Origin: Excoecaria cochinchinensis
Taxonomy: Eukaryota; Streptophyta; Magnoliopsida; Malpighiales; Euphorbiaceae
Assembly (NCBI GenBank): GCA_947683425.1
Contig: CANTUQ010000008.1
Span: 2,434,501-2,498,500, forward strand
Length of the DNA: 64,000 nucleotides
Reading direction: 5' to 3'
The notes beneath the pieces were generated by a model, which saw nothing but the letters and a program-made list of their open reading frames with translations, was not told the origin of the DNA and searched no databases. This document shows positions 33,482 through 46,397 of this stretch, piece after piece (within the stretch, counting starts at the first letter, position 1; each line of letters starts with the position of its first letter). The position numbers and the translations under genes were made by a program.

Positions 33482-36058
33482 ATGGCAGGCAACAACACAA
33501 ATTCAACATTTCAAACTCCTTTTTCAATTTTCAAAGGATAAAATTGCCACGACCATCTTCAAGTCCCAAGAGCTATAGGACCTAATCGAGAATGGATTTG
33601 AAGATCTAGAACCAGACTAGCCGGATCAACAGTTGCGGGAAAGTCACAAGAAAGATGCGAAGGCCCTATTTTTTATTCAACAATCTCTTGATGGTGAAAA
33701 TTTTCCACGTATTGCAGTGGCAAGCACCTCCAATGAAGCATGCGAGATTCTAAAGCAAGAGTATTTGGGTGACAAGAAGGTGATCATGGTAAAGTTACAA
33801 ACACTCCGTAGTGATTTTGAAATATTGGCTATGAAAGAAAAGGAATCTGTGCAAGATTTTTTTCATTTAGAGTGTCTAGAATTGTTAATCATATGAAATC
33901 ATAAGGTGAAGATGTTAGTACTGAAACTGTTATATGTAAGGTTTTGAGAAGCGTAATACCCAAATTTGATCATATAGTTGTTGCAATTGAAGAATCTAAG
34001 GATTTAACTACTTATACTTTTGATGAATTGATGAGTTCTTTGTTAACTCATGAAGTTAGGCTCAATAAATCTCATGAAAAAGTTGAGGAGAAGGATTTCC
34101 AGGTGAAGGGGGAGTCCTTGTGCAAAGAAGCAAAACCAAAAAATTTAAGAGGTTGAGGAAGAGGCATAGGTGGATTTCATGGAAAAGGACATAGTGGCCG
34201 AGGTCAATTTGGTGAATCACGTCAGTATAAAAGTTTATTTCAATGCAGATATTGCAGCAAGTTTAGGCACAAAAAAGTTCAATGTTGGGCCAAATAGAGA
34301 GAATAACAGAAGCAAGCAAATTTTATAGAGAAGGTTGAAGAGGAAAGCAAGCTATTCATGGCCCATTCATAAATTCAAAATGATGTCAACAGCAATGATG
34401 TATGGTTTCTCGATAATGGATGCTCCAACCATATGTTCGAAACCAAGTCATTGTTCAAAGAGCTTGATGAGTCATAGAAGAATGAGGTTCGACTCTGGGA
34501 TAACAAGCAAATGAAGGTTGAAGGGAAAGGTACAATTGCCATCAGAACTGTGCAAGGTGATGTAAACTTCTCTATGATGTGCAATTTGTGCCTAGTTTAG
34601 CTCACAACTTATTAAGTGTTGGACAGTTGATGTCTAATGGATATTCTATTGTGTTTGATTGTAATTCATGTGATATTCATGACAAAAAAAAAAATCTGGT
34701 CAGATTATAGCAACTATCCATATGACACAAAATAAAATGTTTAAGATTGATGTTTCAAATGTTGTGAGCAAAGCCTTAATTATTAGAGGAAAAAATGAGG
34801 CTAAATTATTGCATTTACATGGTTTAAGACTTTTGAGTAAAAAAAAGTGGTTGTTGGTTTTCCAAAAATTGGTGAGCTAGATTTTTGTGAAGGATGTGGT
34901 TATGAGAAACAGAATAAGAAGTCATTCCATATTGGAAAATCATTGAGGGCTTCTAATTGTCTTGAACTTGTGCGTGCTATGAAAATAGAGTCACTAGGTA
35001 GAAGTCACTATTTTTTGTTATTTACAAATGATGATAGCCACATGAGTTGGGTTTATTTCTTGAAATTCAAATCTGAAACCTTTGAGAATTTCAAGATTTT
35101 CAAGGCACTTGTGGAGAAACAAAATGGTAAAAGTATAAAGCCATTTCGAATGGATCGTAGTGGTTAATTTCTATATAATGCTTTCATTGAATATTGTGAT
35201 GAGAATGGCATTCACAGGGAACTTACAGCCCCACATACACTAGAATATAATGGCATTGCGGAGTGAAAAAATTGAACTGTTGTGGAGATGGCTAGAATCT
35301 TATTGAAAGCAAAGGGGCTTCTAGATCATTTTTCGGTAGAAGTAGTTGCAACAATAGTATATCTCCTGAATATTTCACAAACAAAAGCTGTCATAAATCA
35401 AACCCTAGATAAAGCCTGGAGTTAGGAAGCCTCGAGTAAGCCACTTAAAAGTCTTTAGTTGTATATCATATGCTTTGGTTAATTTGCGTACTAAACTTTT
35501 TGAAAAATCTGAGAAATCTATTTTTATTGGCTATAGTTCTCACTCCAAAACATATCGTTTATATAATCCTATAAGTGGCAAAGTGTTGATTAGCAGAAAT
35601 ATTGTGTTTAATGAAGAGGCAAGTTAGGAATGGAATGTTGACAAGAAAGACAAAGCTGCTGAAGTTTTTGATAAGACTCAGTTAAAAGTGCCAGTACTTA
35701 CAAGTCCAACTTTATCTCTTGATGGAAGAAACACCATAAAACCAACTAAATCTTATTCTCTATCATCCAGCTTTTCAAGTGATATACCACTAAAAAGATT
35801 CAAATCTTTAAATGAAATTTCTAATTCAAGCAGCTTTGCTTTGTATGTTTCTGACCCAACTTTTTTTAAAAGACCCAGCTTTGCTTTGAAGTGGCAGATT
35901 GCTTTGAAATAAGAGATGCAAGCCATTAAAAAATATTCAACTTAGGAGCTAGTTGATATTCCTAAAGGGAAGAATGTAATTGGGCTCATGTGGGTGTTTC
36001 GAACAAAGTATAACTCTGATGGGAGCATTCAAAAGCACAATGCTCGACTAGTTGCCAA
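33482..36058 (+). pseudogene. Outer Copia gag-protease-integrase, first part
   Basis: The gag begins ATGGCAGGCAACAACACAAA at 33,482 and includes KSQEL, ENGFED and LRESHKKDAKALFFIQQSLD. The zinc-knuckle region near 34,240 is decayed (one frame reads CRYCSKFRHKKVQC). The protease reads VWFLDNGCSNHM near 34,410, where DSG has become DNG. Integrase pieces include PHTLEYNGIAE near 35,235. RT begins near 35,935 (ELVDIPKGKNVIG) and stops at VAN at 36,058, where a second Copia is inserted. There are many stops. No 5' LTR or primer-binding site is seen before the gag, so the 5' end is truncated against the gypsy gag. Confidence 0.85.
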
Positions 36059-36308
36059 TGTCAATGCTAGCTTGTATTTGTGGTCAAATGATATTGTAAT
36101 TCATTGTTGTATCTGTTAGTGTCTGTTAGTGTTATTCTTACCTTTTTAGATTAATATTTCATCTGTATTTTAGGGATGTAATTGAGAGTGAATCAAGGCA
36201 TAAAATCTGTTGTACATATTCTTTATATTGTATAGTGAACAGAGGAGACGGCAGGGGATTTTGGATTGATTTTACAAAAATCATTTGTCTTCTTTTTCAG
36301 TTTTGATA
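36059..36308 (+). repeat. 5' LTR of the nested Copia
   Basis: It runs TGTCAATGCTAGC to CAGTTTTGATA. The ends are TG...TA rather than TG...CA. A TATA-like TTTATATTGTATAG lies near 36,221. It carries the extra 10-bp duplication at about 36,118-36,133. Confidence 0.97.
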
Positions 36309-36320
36309 TGGTATCAGAGC
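36309..36320 (+). other. Primer-binding site, initiator tRNA-Met
   Basis: TGGTATCAGAGC directly abuts the 5' LTR, the standard Copia priming site. Confidence 0.95.
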
Positions 36321-36410
36321 CTCTCGGGGTTTCCTGCTAAATCTCTTTCATTGAGTTTTCTTCTTGCATTTTTTGATTCAAGGCTTCTTGGATTTTCTTG
36401 CTTTGCCTTC

Positions 36411-39400
36411 ATGGAAAAATCAGATATTGCTTGTGTTAAATTTACTGGGAAGAACTATTTTGCTTGGGAATTTCAATTTCAGATTTATGTTCAAGGCAAA
36501 GAATTATGGGGATTCATTGATGGTACAGAAAGTGTACCGGAGGATCAAACTAAGACTGTTGAATGGGCAGCCAAGGATGCTCGGGTCAAGAGTTGGTTGC
36601 TGCAGCTATGGACCCCTCAATTGTAGTAAATTTGCAACCCTATAAAACAGCCAAAGCTATGTGGGATTACCTCAAGAAAGTTTATGATCAGAATAGCTCA
36701 GCTCGACGTTTTCAACTGGAATATGAGATTTCCAATTACAGTCAAGGGAATCTATCAATTCAGGATTATTACACAGGTTTTATCACTTTATGGACTGAAT
36801 ATACTAATATTGTTTATGCTTCTATTCGAGCTGTCTCTTTAGAGGCTGTTCAGCTTCTTCATCAAACTAGTCAACGGGATCAGTTCTTGATGAAGCTTCG
36901 ACCAGAATTTGAATCTGTACATTCTAATCTGCTGTTACGAACACCTTCTCCATCATTGGACATCTGCTTGAATGAACTTCTTGGGGAAGAGCAACGTCAC
37001 TTGACACAAGCCACTTTGGAACAACAAGGAAAATCCAATGTTCTTGACGTTGCATATGCTGCTCAAGGGAAAAGAGTTCGCAATTTGAGTAACACACAAT
37101 GTTACAGTTGCAAGGGGTTTGGTCATATTGCAAATCAATGTTCTCAAAAATTTTGTAACTATTGCAAGACAAAGGGACATATTATTTCAGAATGTAGGAA
37201 GCGTCCACAAAATTGTAATCCCAGTGCCTTACACACTTCAACCATCAATTCAATAGCTGACTCTCCAACCGATAATGTTCAGGCTCAACCATCTGTCTCT
37301 TCCATTACTCAAGAGCATGTTCAGCAAATGATTATTTCGGCTCTTTCTGCTTTGGGTCTTACTGGTAAACTTTCATCTCTTTCTAAGTTTTGGCTTGTTG
37401 ATTCAGCAGCATCAAATCACATGACTCCTTCTGTTGATCATCTTATTAATGTCAAAAAATATGATGGAGATTTGCAAATTGAGACTGCCAATGGAAATCT
37501 TGTTTCTATCACTGCAACTGGTGATATTTCTTCTTCCCCATCTATGAAACATGCATTTATTGCTCCTGGTTTATCTACTAATTTACTTTCTGTTGGACAA
37601 ATGGTTGAGAATAATTGCAAAGTTATTTTTTCTCCCTCTGGTTGCATTGTGCAGGAGCTAGTATCAGGGAAGACAATAGCGGAGGGACCTAAAATGGGCA
37701 GACTCTTTCCTTTTCCACTTACAAAAACAACCAAGCCTACCTCCGAGTGTTTTTATCTTTCTCATTCTGTTAAACCTGATCTCAAGCTATGGCATGATAA
37801 GTTAGGCCATCCTAATGATAGAATTCTTTCTTACATGTTCAAGTCTGGGATGTTAGGAAATAAAACTCAAGTTTCTTATCAAGAAGTTATCTCTGAGTGT
37901 GATAGTTGTAAAATGGGTAAAAGTAAAACTCTACCTTTTTCTTCTCGTGAAACTCCTTCTTTTCATTGTTTTGATTTAATTCACAGTGATGTATGGGGAA
38001 TCTCACCTGTTATATCTCATGCCTAGTATAAATATTTTGTAACCTTTATTGACGATCATAGTCGCTTTACTTGGATATATTTCTTACGTCGTAAATCTGA
38101 AGTTTTTTATGCTTTCAAAAAATTTTTAGCTTTGGTTGAAAATCAATTTTCCAGAAGCATAAAAATTTTTCGTTCTGATTCTGGCGGTGAATACATATTC
38201 AAACCATTCCAAGAATTTTTGCAAGAAAAAGGGATAATTTTTCAACGTACTTGTCCTTATACCCCTCAACAAAATGGAGTTGCTGAGAGAAAAAATCGCC
38301 ATCTTCTTGATATGGTGCGCTCCTTACTTATTCATTCTTTAGTTCCCTCAAAATTCTGGGTTGAAACTTTGACAACCGCTGTTCATCTTATTAATCGCCT
38401 TCCTTCCCCCACTATTAATAACCAAACACCATTTTTTTTGTTACATGGTCAACACCCCACATATAATCATTTGCACCCATTTGGTTGTATTTGTTTTGTT
38501 TTTCTCCCTTCTCATGAACGACATAAACTCTCCCCGCAATCAGTGAAATGTGCCTTTCTAGGGTATGCCCCTCAATAAAAAGGTTTCATGTGCTTTGATC
38601 CCTCCATTGGCCGACTTAGAGTTTCTCGGAATGTTGGTTTTTTAGATCGTTTCCCTTCTTGTGCCCATGGTTTCGATCTTCCTACCCACTCCTTCTTGCC
38701 CGCTTTTACCGATGAGCGCACTTCTGCCACTTCTTTGGCTCCTAACACTCGATTTAGGCCTGGTCTCGTTTATACAAGACGGAATAGGGAAGAACTCTGA
38801 TCTGCGGATCCTCCAACAGCATCAACTCTACCATCAGCTCCAGCTACTGAGTTGTTGTATCCTACTCCTGTGCCATCTCCTCCATCAGTTATTGACCTAG
38901 AGCAGCCCCACCCGCGGAGATCCACTCGCACTTCCAAACCTCCTGACAGGTATGCCTACTCTCCAGAGCGGTTTAGAACTCATAAATCTTTAGCTGCTAC
39001 CATCTCTTCTATTGTTATTCCTAAAACTTATTCCGAAGCACTGAAATACGATTGTTGGAAATAAGTTGTTCAAGAGGAACTTGATGCTTTACAGATTACT
39101 GATACTTGGGAGATTGTTCCATGTCCAACTTCTATCATTCTGATTGGTTGCAAATGGGTATTTTCTGTCAAATATAAATCTGATGGGTCATTTGAAAGAT
39201 GTAAGGCTCGCTTGGTGGCTCTTGGAAATCATCAGGAATATGGGGTTGATTATGACGAAACCTTTGCTCCAGTTGCAAAGATGACTACTATTCGCACAAT
39301 TTTAGCTATTGCAGCTTCTCAAGATTGGGTGATACATCAAATGGATGTCAAAAATGCATTTCTTCACGGGGACCTCAAAGAAACCATTTATATGAGGCCA

Positions 39401-40549
39401 CCTCCGGGTTTGACTACTGCCTCTAACCATGTCTGCTGCCTAAAACGATCCTTATACGGGCTGAAACAAGCTCCTCGCGCTTGGTTTGAGAAATTTCGGC
39501 AAACACTTCTTCGATTGTCTTTTATGCAAAGTCAATATGATCCCTCATTGTTTTTACGGAAGACTTTTGTGGGAATTGTTACTCTACTTGTCTATGTCGA
39601 TGATATCTTAATTACTGGTACTGATATTAGTGCAATTCAGACTCTCAAAGACTCTCTACATGCTACCTTTCACATGAGAGATCTTGGCTCCCTTGCTTAT
39701 TTTTTGGGTCTTGAAATTCATAGAAGCAACAAAGGTATATTTGTCAATCAATATCAGTACGTTAATGACATTATTGAGTTGGCAGGTTTACAGCACTCTG
39801 ATCCAGTTTCTACTCCGCTGGAACTTAATGTCAAGTTGAGGAAAGATGAAGGAGATCTCCTTACAAACCCAACTTTATATCAACGTCTTGTCGGAAGTTT
39901 AGTCTACTTGACTATCACTCGCCCGGATATCTCTTTTGCAGTCAATTTGGTTAGTCAATTTATGACTTCCCCACGTCATTTACATATGGCAGCTGTTAAA
40001 CGAATTATTCGGTACCTACTAGGCAATCCTGGTCGTGGACTTTTCTTCCCTATAGGTTCACAACTTAATCTTGTTGCCTGTAGTGATTCTGATTGGGCTG
40101 GCTGTCCCGATACAAGGCGTTCTACTACTGGTTGGTGTGTGTACTTGGGTGATGCTTTGATTTCATGGAAATGTAAGAAACAAGAAAGAGTCTCTAAGTC
40201 ATCCACAGAGGCTGAATATCGTGCCATGTCCGCCACTTGTTCTGAAATTACTTGGTTGCGTGGTTTGCTCTCTGAGCTGGGATATTCTCAGTCTGTTCCT
40301 ACTCCTTTGCATGCTGACAATACTAGTGCTATTCAAATTGTAGCCAATCCTGTCTACCATGAACGCACCAAACACATCGAAGTTGATTGCCATTATATCC
40401 GTGAATCTTTTGACAATGATGTTATTAGTCTTCCTCATGTTTCCACAGATCATCAAATTGCAGATATCTTGACTAAATCACTTCCTTCTGCTCGACATCA
40501 GTTCTTCGTACACAAATTGATGCTGTTTGATTCCCCACCATCAATTTAA
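36411..40549 (+). pseudogene. Nested Copia gag-pol polyprotein
   Basis: Domains in order: gag from MEKSDIACVKFTGKNYFAWE at 36,411; two zinc knuckles near 37,100-37,190 (CYSCKGFGHIANQC and CNYCKTKGHIISEC); protease LVDSAASNHMT near 37,395; GAG-pre-integrase LWHDKLGHPND; integrase with DLIHSDVWG, SDSGGEY and YTPQQNGVAERKN; RT from about 39,100 with QMDVKNAFLHGDL and YVDDILITG; RNase H with SDSDWAGCPDTRRSTTGWC, EAEYRAM, HADNTSAIQI and ADILTKSL. The final stop is at 40,547. Breaks are a one-base deletion in gag near 36,600 and four in-frame stops (about 38,024, 38,576, 38,798 and 39,062). Everything after the deletion keeps one frame, so it was intact until recently. Confidence 0.97.
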
Positions 40550-40556
40550 GGGGGGA
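40543..40556 (+). other. Polypurine tract
   Basis: AATTTAAGGGGGGA lies immediately before the 3' LTR and primes plus-strand synthesis. Confidence 0.9.
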
Positions 40557-40796
40557 TGTCAATGCAAGCTTGCATTTGTGGTCAAATGATAATGTAATTC
40601 ATTGTTGTATCTGTTAGTGTTATTCTTACCTTTTTGGATTAATATTTCAGCTGTATTTTAGGGATGTAATTGAGAGTGAATCAAGGCATAAAATTTGTTG
40701 TACATATTCTTTATATTGTATAGTGAACAGAGGAGACGGCAAGGGATTTTGGATTGATTTTACAAAAATCATTTGTCTTCTTTTTCAGTTTTGATA
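40557..40796 (+). repeat. 3' LTR of the nested Copia
   Basis: It runs TGTCAATGCAAGC to CAGTTTTGATA, followed at once by GCCAAGGGATACTC, the resumed outer RT. Confidence 0.97.
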
Positions 40797-42141
40797 GCCA
40801 AGGGATACTCACAACAACAAGGTACTGATTTTGAAGAAACTTTTTCTCTTGTTGCTCGGTTTGAAACTGTGAGATTTTTTTTTTTTTGCTTTGGTTGCTT
40901 AATTACAATTACCAATTTATCAATTTGATGTGAAGTCTACTTTTTTAAATAGTACTTTAAAAGAGGAAGTTTGTGTCTCATAAACTCAAGGCTTTGTTAT
41001 CAATGGCTATGAAAATAAAGTCTACAGATTCAGAAAAGCTCTATATGGGCTGAAGCAGGAATCACATGCATGGTACAACAAAATTGACTCATTTTTCCAA
41101 AACAACGAGTTCATAAGAAGTCAAAGTGAGTCCACTCTTTACTTGAAGCAGCAAGGTAATCGGGAATTCTTGATAGTTTGCCTTCATGTAGATGCTATGA
41201 TTAATATGGGCTCTTCATTATCTTTAATTGAAGATTTTAAGTCATGCATGATGAAGAATTTTGAGATGACAGATTTGGGCTTGTTGCAATATTTTTTAGG
41301 TCTTGAAATAATTCAAGGTGAAGATGGAATTTTTGTGTGTCAAAAGAAATATGCTGCAGATCTTTTGAAAGGTTTAACGTGGCAAATTGTGAAGTGGCAG
41401 ACACACCAATGAATATCGATGAGAAGTTGCAACGTGAAGATGGGACAGAGAAGGCCAATGCAAGATTTTTTGGAAGTTTGGTTGGTGCCTTAAATTATTT
41501 ATATTTAACACACATAAGGCCTGATATTGCTTTTTCTGTTGGTGTTGTCTCTAGATTTATGCATAGTCCTACAAAGCAACATCTTGATGCAGCAAAAGGA
41601 ATTCTTCGCTATGTATAGCTGGCATTGTCAATTTTGGTATCTGGTACACAAAAGTATCAAATTTCAAATTATTTGGCTTTACTGATAGTGATTGGGCAGG
41701 CTGTTCGGATGATCGAAAAAGTATTTCAGGGAATGTTTTTCGCCTTGGTAGAGGAGTAGTGACTTGTTGTTTAAAAAAGCAAGAAATTGTGGCCTCGTCC
41801 TTAGCTGAAGCAAAATATGCTACAATATCATCAACTACCAGACAAGTAGTATGGCTCATAAAACTTCTTTGTGATTTCAATCATGAGCAAAAGGAAGCAA
41901 CAGATATATTTTGTGACAACAGATCTGCAATTGCAATGGTTCTATTTTTCATGGTATAACAAAGCATGTTGATGTGCAACATCACTTCATTGGACAACAA
42001 GTAGTTGGTGGAAAAATAGTGCTAAAATTTTGTGGCACAAATGAGCAAGTAGCAGATATTTTTACAAAGTCTCTTCCCAAGGCTAAGCATTATTTTTTTC
42101 AGATTACAACTAGGAATTTGTGATTTTGAATCAATGGGGAG
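40797..42141 (+). pseudogene. Outer Copia RT-RNase H, second part
   Basis: It resumes KGYSQQQGTDFEETFSLVA at 40,801. Then come ALYGLKQESHAWYNKID near 41,040 and the catalytic region near 41,185, which reads HVDAMINMG, so the second Asp of the usual VDD is replaced. FLGLEIIQGEDGIFVCQKKYA follows near 41,300, with RNase H pieces DSDWAGCSDDRKS, EIVASSLAEAKYA and FCDNRSAIAM. There are several frameshifts and stops. Coding ends near the CDFESMGS codons just before the LTR. Confidence 0.9.
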
Positions 42142-42380
42142 TGTTGAATGATTCAAAATTTGTTATTGTAGTGGCTGATTATTAGGAGTCTTAAAGTCAA
42201 ATAAGTTAAGAGTCAAAGATATATTCCTATTTCATGGGTTCATAAGATTGTGGTCCTATTTTTTAGATTTATTTTGTTGTCATTTGTGCTCTATATAAAG
42301 AGTCATTATATTACTTTTTTTTTGTAGAAAATAAGAAAAATACAGCAGTGTTTCCATCTATATTTGTCTTTATTCCGACA
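42142..42380 (+). repeat. 3' LTR of the outer Copia
   Basis: It starts TGTTGAATGATTC after the purine run AATGGGGAG and ends near TATTCCGACA, 239 bp. The TATA-like CTCTATATAAAGAG is at about 42,289-42,302. No partner LTR exists in the window. Confidence 0.75.
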
Positions 42381-43479
42381 TATAAGACAAGGTAGAGCAA
42401 GTGTAAATATACATAGAATGCTCCAGCTTTATTAACATATACCTAAACCGTACCTCGTATGTTACCACTCCAGGATATTTTCGAGAGGTGTTTCTATTGT
42501 CACAGTCCTTCAGGTGCAGGAAAAGGTTTAGTATCAACTAATATAGTATTCCAGCTGCATCGGCCAGTGGCTTGAACTTTAATTTTATTCTCCTGTTGAG
42601 CATTTTTCTCATTATCAAACATTGTCTTAGCTGCAGAAGGTTCGACACTAGCTTAAACTTGTATCTGATTGTCCTATTGAGAATTCTCCTCATTATTAGT
42701 CACTATCCTAGCTACGATTCAGCTTCCTCATTATTTTCATTCAGCCTCACATCTCCACTTGGAGCCAAGGCTGGTTATTGACTCTATTTCTTTCTTTGCG
42801 CATATCCTTTTTAATTTTCTCACTCCAAAGTTTCATGTAATCTTTATTCCATATACCTGATATATAAAACAAGAAGTTACATTTGTTTTTTAAGATTCAA
42901 AATTAAATTTAAACTTATAAAACAAGAAAAACATAGAAAATAGGTAGATCTTTACCTTTTTCCATTTTGCAAGTAACAAAATTTGACTTCCTTCCCCTCA
43001 TTTCATTTTGAACCATTTTTTCATATCTGATACTTAAGATTCAAAAAGCTATAATTGCTCCTTGGCATCATTAGGCTTATGGTAGAGTCACACTTCAACT
43101 CTAAACATTGGTATGATGGCTTATCCCATATATCGTTGCTCTTTATAAAAGGATCCCACATGTAGCGAAAGGCGTTCCCTTCCATATGGATTACAATCAA
43201 TATCATCATGCATATGCACAATATAATATGCTAAGTATAAGTGAAGGGAAAAAATGTAATTATGGTAGTTAGTTAAATTAGTTGCATAGCGAATAGCCAA
43301 AAGCAGTTAGTCCAGCTTGCTCTGACAACTGTTAGAGAATAATCCCTTTTGTAAAGGTGTTGCACACCTCATCAGTTACTTTCATTTCCTTTATGTAACC
43401 ATCCTGTCCTTGGGGGAACCAGTTACCAATTATAGAATCAAAATATTTATCTTCATCTTTCTATTCCTCTATTTTAAAA
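42381..43479. other. Unassigned AT-rich DNA
   Basis: No domain, terminal repeat or LTR was recognised. It lies between the outer Copia LTR and the first sequence attributable to the pararetrovirus and could be either host DNA or degraded viral leader. Confidence 0.4.
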
Positions 43480-46390
43480 ATGGTGAAACCCTATTTTTGA
43501 AAATAGATTTGTCAAAAGAAAACACTTATTCCAAAGTCAATCCTTTAGAGAGATATCACTGTTTCTGAAAGTTCTGAAACCAAAATCTCTTAAACAAGTA
43601 AAACCAAACACTCACTTGAGACATATTACCCAGTACAATGACGAAAAGATAAAATTAAGCTTCAGTAGAGCTTCTAGCCACAAATATTCTAATGCTGGTT
43701 CTCCTATGAGTATTGTGAATTTAGGCAGAGCCTCAAATCTACACCCCGTGCTTCATCTTCCTTATAAGATGGAAAGTTTTCCAAATCCAAACTTTTCTTG
43801 TTCAAGCATTCCAAGTGCTTATTTTCAAAATGTGAATTATTATTCAAATGTACCACATTAGGTTTATATAAAACCTCAAATAACTTATTAGGGATAACAA
43901 AATAATTTACCACCAATTTCACCATCTTTTTCTGCAATAACTGAAAATGTTATTAATAAATTAAATGTTATAGAAAAAGAATTTGAAGTTGACAAAAAAA
44001 TTTGTGCATGATGATTTTTATGTATCTCAAAATTTAAAAAAAAAAAAGAATTTGGTTATTCAAAAATTTTCTAAATAAGAGAAAAGAAATTCGAAAAGAG
44101 TTTTATGACTTTGTCTTAGAAAATAAAGCTTATGTTTTGTTTTTTGATTGGTTTGAAATTTATGCATGGAATTTCATATCCATTCAAAACAAACTCAAAA
44201 TCTATAAGCCCTATAACAACTAGAAATAAGGTTTCAAAATGAGAAATGTTAGATGGTAGGAAAATTCAATCAGAACACCCGCCATTAAGACAAATTAAAA
44301 TAGCACATTTAAATCAAATAATAGATGCTGCTCCTCACAAAATCCAAAATGAAAACACAAAAAAGGGTATTAAAAATGTCTTTCAATGAAACAAGTTTAC
44401 ACTCATCTTAGTAAAATTGCTAAATAGTTAATTAGGATTGAGGAAAAACAAAAAGCTATTATTGTTTCCCCTATTGAAATAACAGATCCAAAATTGAAAA
44501 GTCATGTTTTCAAACCTTTTTAGATCTAAAAAGCAAGTCAAAAACTATTCAAGGAAGGTAAATCACAATTTACCCAGGCCCTTCTTGACCAACTTAGTAG
44601 AATAGAACAAGCATCTACTTCTACACCAGTAGTTGAACAAGACACCCTTGACCATAACAAAACTGTACAGCACTTAACTTAGGTATAGAAAATAGACCGA
44701 ACATTCTGTCCCAATCTAAGTTTAATTCAACCATTGTATAAGAATGTAACATATATGGTATGTCTAAGTACAACATTCCTAGTCTTCTCCAGCATATGAC
44801 TATGGTCTCAAATGCTTACAAAGCCCAAACAAATAAACCTAATTGAGCTATAACCGAACTCCTCATAGCAGAATTTACGGGACAACTAAAAGGTTGGTGG
44901 GATTACCATCTCACTCCTTAACAACAGTTAAAAATATTAGGTGTTATTTAAACAATAGAGGATGGAATACCCATTCTTGACAAGATAGGAAACCCAATTC
45001 TAGATGCAGTAGAAACCCTGATCCACACAATTAGTTTGCACTTCATAGACCCTTCTCATTTGAAAAACAAAAACACAAAACTGCTTTCAAACATTAGGTG
45101 CAAAAAGCTTTTTGATTTTTAAAACTACAAAACACTTTCTTAACTAGGGTAATGCTTAGGGAGGATTCCAATCAACCATTTTGAAAAAAAAAATTCCTAG
45201 CAGATTGTGCTACCATTTTAGGAGAAAGAGTTAGAAATGAAATCAAAGAAGCTTTTGGGATCAATTAGATTCCTTATAATCAATTAACTTATGGGGAATT
45301 AGTTAGCTTCACATAAAAAGAAAGTTTAAAAATCCGTCAAGGTTTAAAACTCTAAAAGCATTTGAAATTAAAAATTAAGAACACTAAGTAAGAACTAGGA
45401 TCATTCTGTAAATACTTTGAAATCTCTACAGAAAAATTATCAAAAAGGCTGTAGAGGTTCTTGTTCGAAATTCTACAAAAAGCCTTACAAAAAATTTTCT
45501 CCAAAGCCTAACAAAGAAGAATTTTACAAAAAATCCAAACTGCAAAAACCATACAAAAAATGGAGGACTTTTAAAACTTGCTTCAAATCTCAAACATCAA
45601 AATAGGTCACTTGTTACAAATGTGGCAAGCCTAGCCATAGTTTAAAATACTGCAAACTCAACAAAAAATTTCGTGAGTTACAGGTTGAAGAAGAAACTAT
45701 TCAAAAAATTGAAGCAATCCTTCTTGAAATTTCTTAAAGTGAAACAAAAATTGAATTATCAGAAAAAAAATTGCTTACAAATTGATGAATTGGCAGTCCT
45801 TGATTCCTCTAGTAGTGAGTCAAAAATCGGTTCAAAATCAGTTAATGTTGATCTAGAATTAATTTTTAATGTTATCAAACTTGTGGAAGATTCCAAACTT
45901 CAAAAGGATATTATAGAAAGACTCTTAAAGTCTTTTGAACCAAAATCCTCTCAAGCTTCCACATCTTCATCTTCTTCTCTGCTCAAAAATCATACCTATG
46001 ATGTTATAAGATCTTAGGTACGAAAACAAAAACAAAAACTCTTGCAATAATACAATCACTTCAAGAAAAAATTAAGATTGTCAAACAAGAGTTGAAAACT
46101 CTTCAAGAAAAATAGGAGATCGATTTAAAACTTCTTCAACCCATTCTGTCACAAACTCAAGAACAAAATTCCAGTTCTAATGAAGAAGAAAATTAAGAAG
46201 AGGACAACAAAATCGAAAACTTAGAAAACAAAATCCAAACTTTAGAATAAATTCTAAATGATTTTTTATTTGCTTACGAGAAGTCACTTCAAGAAAATAT
46301 CTTATCAAAATCACTCTTATTTTTTTCAGAATATTTTGAATTGATACAATTGCTCTTTTTTATACAGATGCATATTTATATTGCTTAAAA
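43480..46390 (+). pseudogene. Pararetroviral polyprotein N-terminal and coat region
   Basis: Discontinuous frames at 43,616-43,861, 45,417-45,605 and 45,673-46,017. A Lys/Tyr/Phe-rich basic segment (45,417-45,605) leads, after a TAG, into a CX2CX4HX4C zinc knuckle at 45,612-45,653. Basic segment plus knuckle is the usual C-terminal part of a caulimovirid coat protein. An acidic Ser/Glu-rich region follows. A movement-protein domain could not be identified between 43,480 and 44,250. Confidence 0.65.
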
Positions 46391-46397
46391 AGCTGTA

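Larger units (their letters stand above)
36059..40796 (+). mobile_element. Complete young Copia nested in the outer Copia
   Basis: The 5' LTR (250 bp) and 3' LTR (240 bp) are flanked by a perfect 5-bp duplication GCCAA (36,054-36,058 and 40,797-40,801). The LTRs differ by about seven substitutions and a 10-bp tandem duplication (TGTTAGTGTC) in the 5' LTR, so identity is near 97%. Under usual plant LTR rates this implies an age of roughly one to two million years. The insertion splits the outer RT between the codons for VA and KGYSQQQGTDFEETF, and removing it restores the outer reading frame exactly. A primer-binding site, gag-pol and polypurine tract are present. Confidence 0.97.

Noticed and set aside
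43021..43221. Short minus-strand frame between the Copia LTR and the pararetrovirus
   Set aside because: No recognisable motif, and its length is expected by chance.
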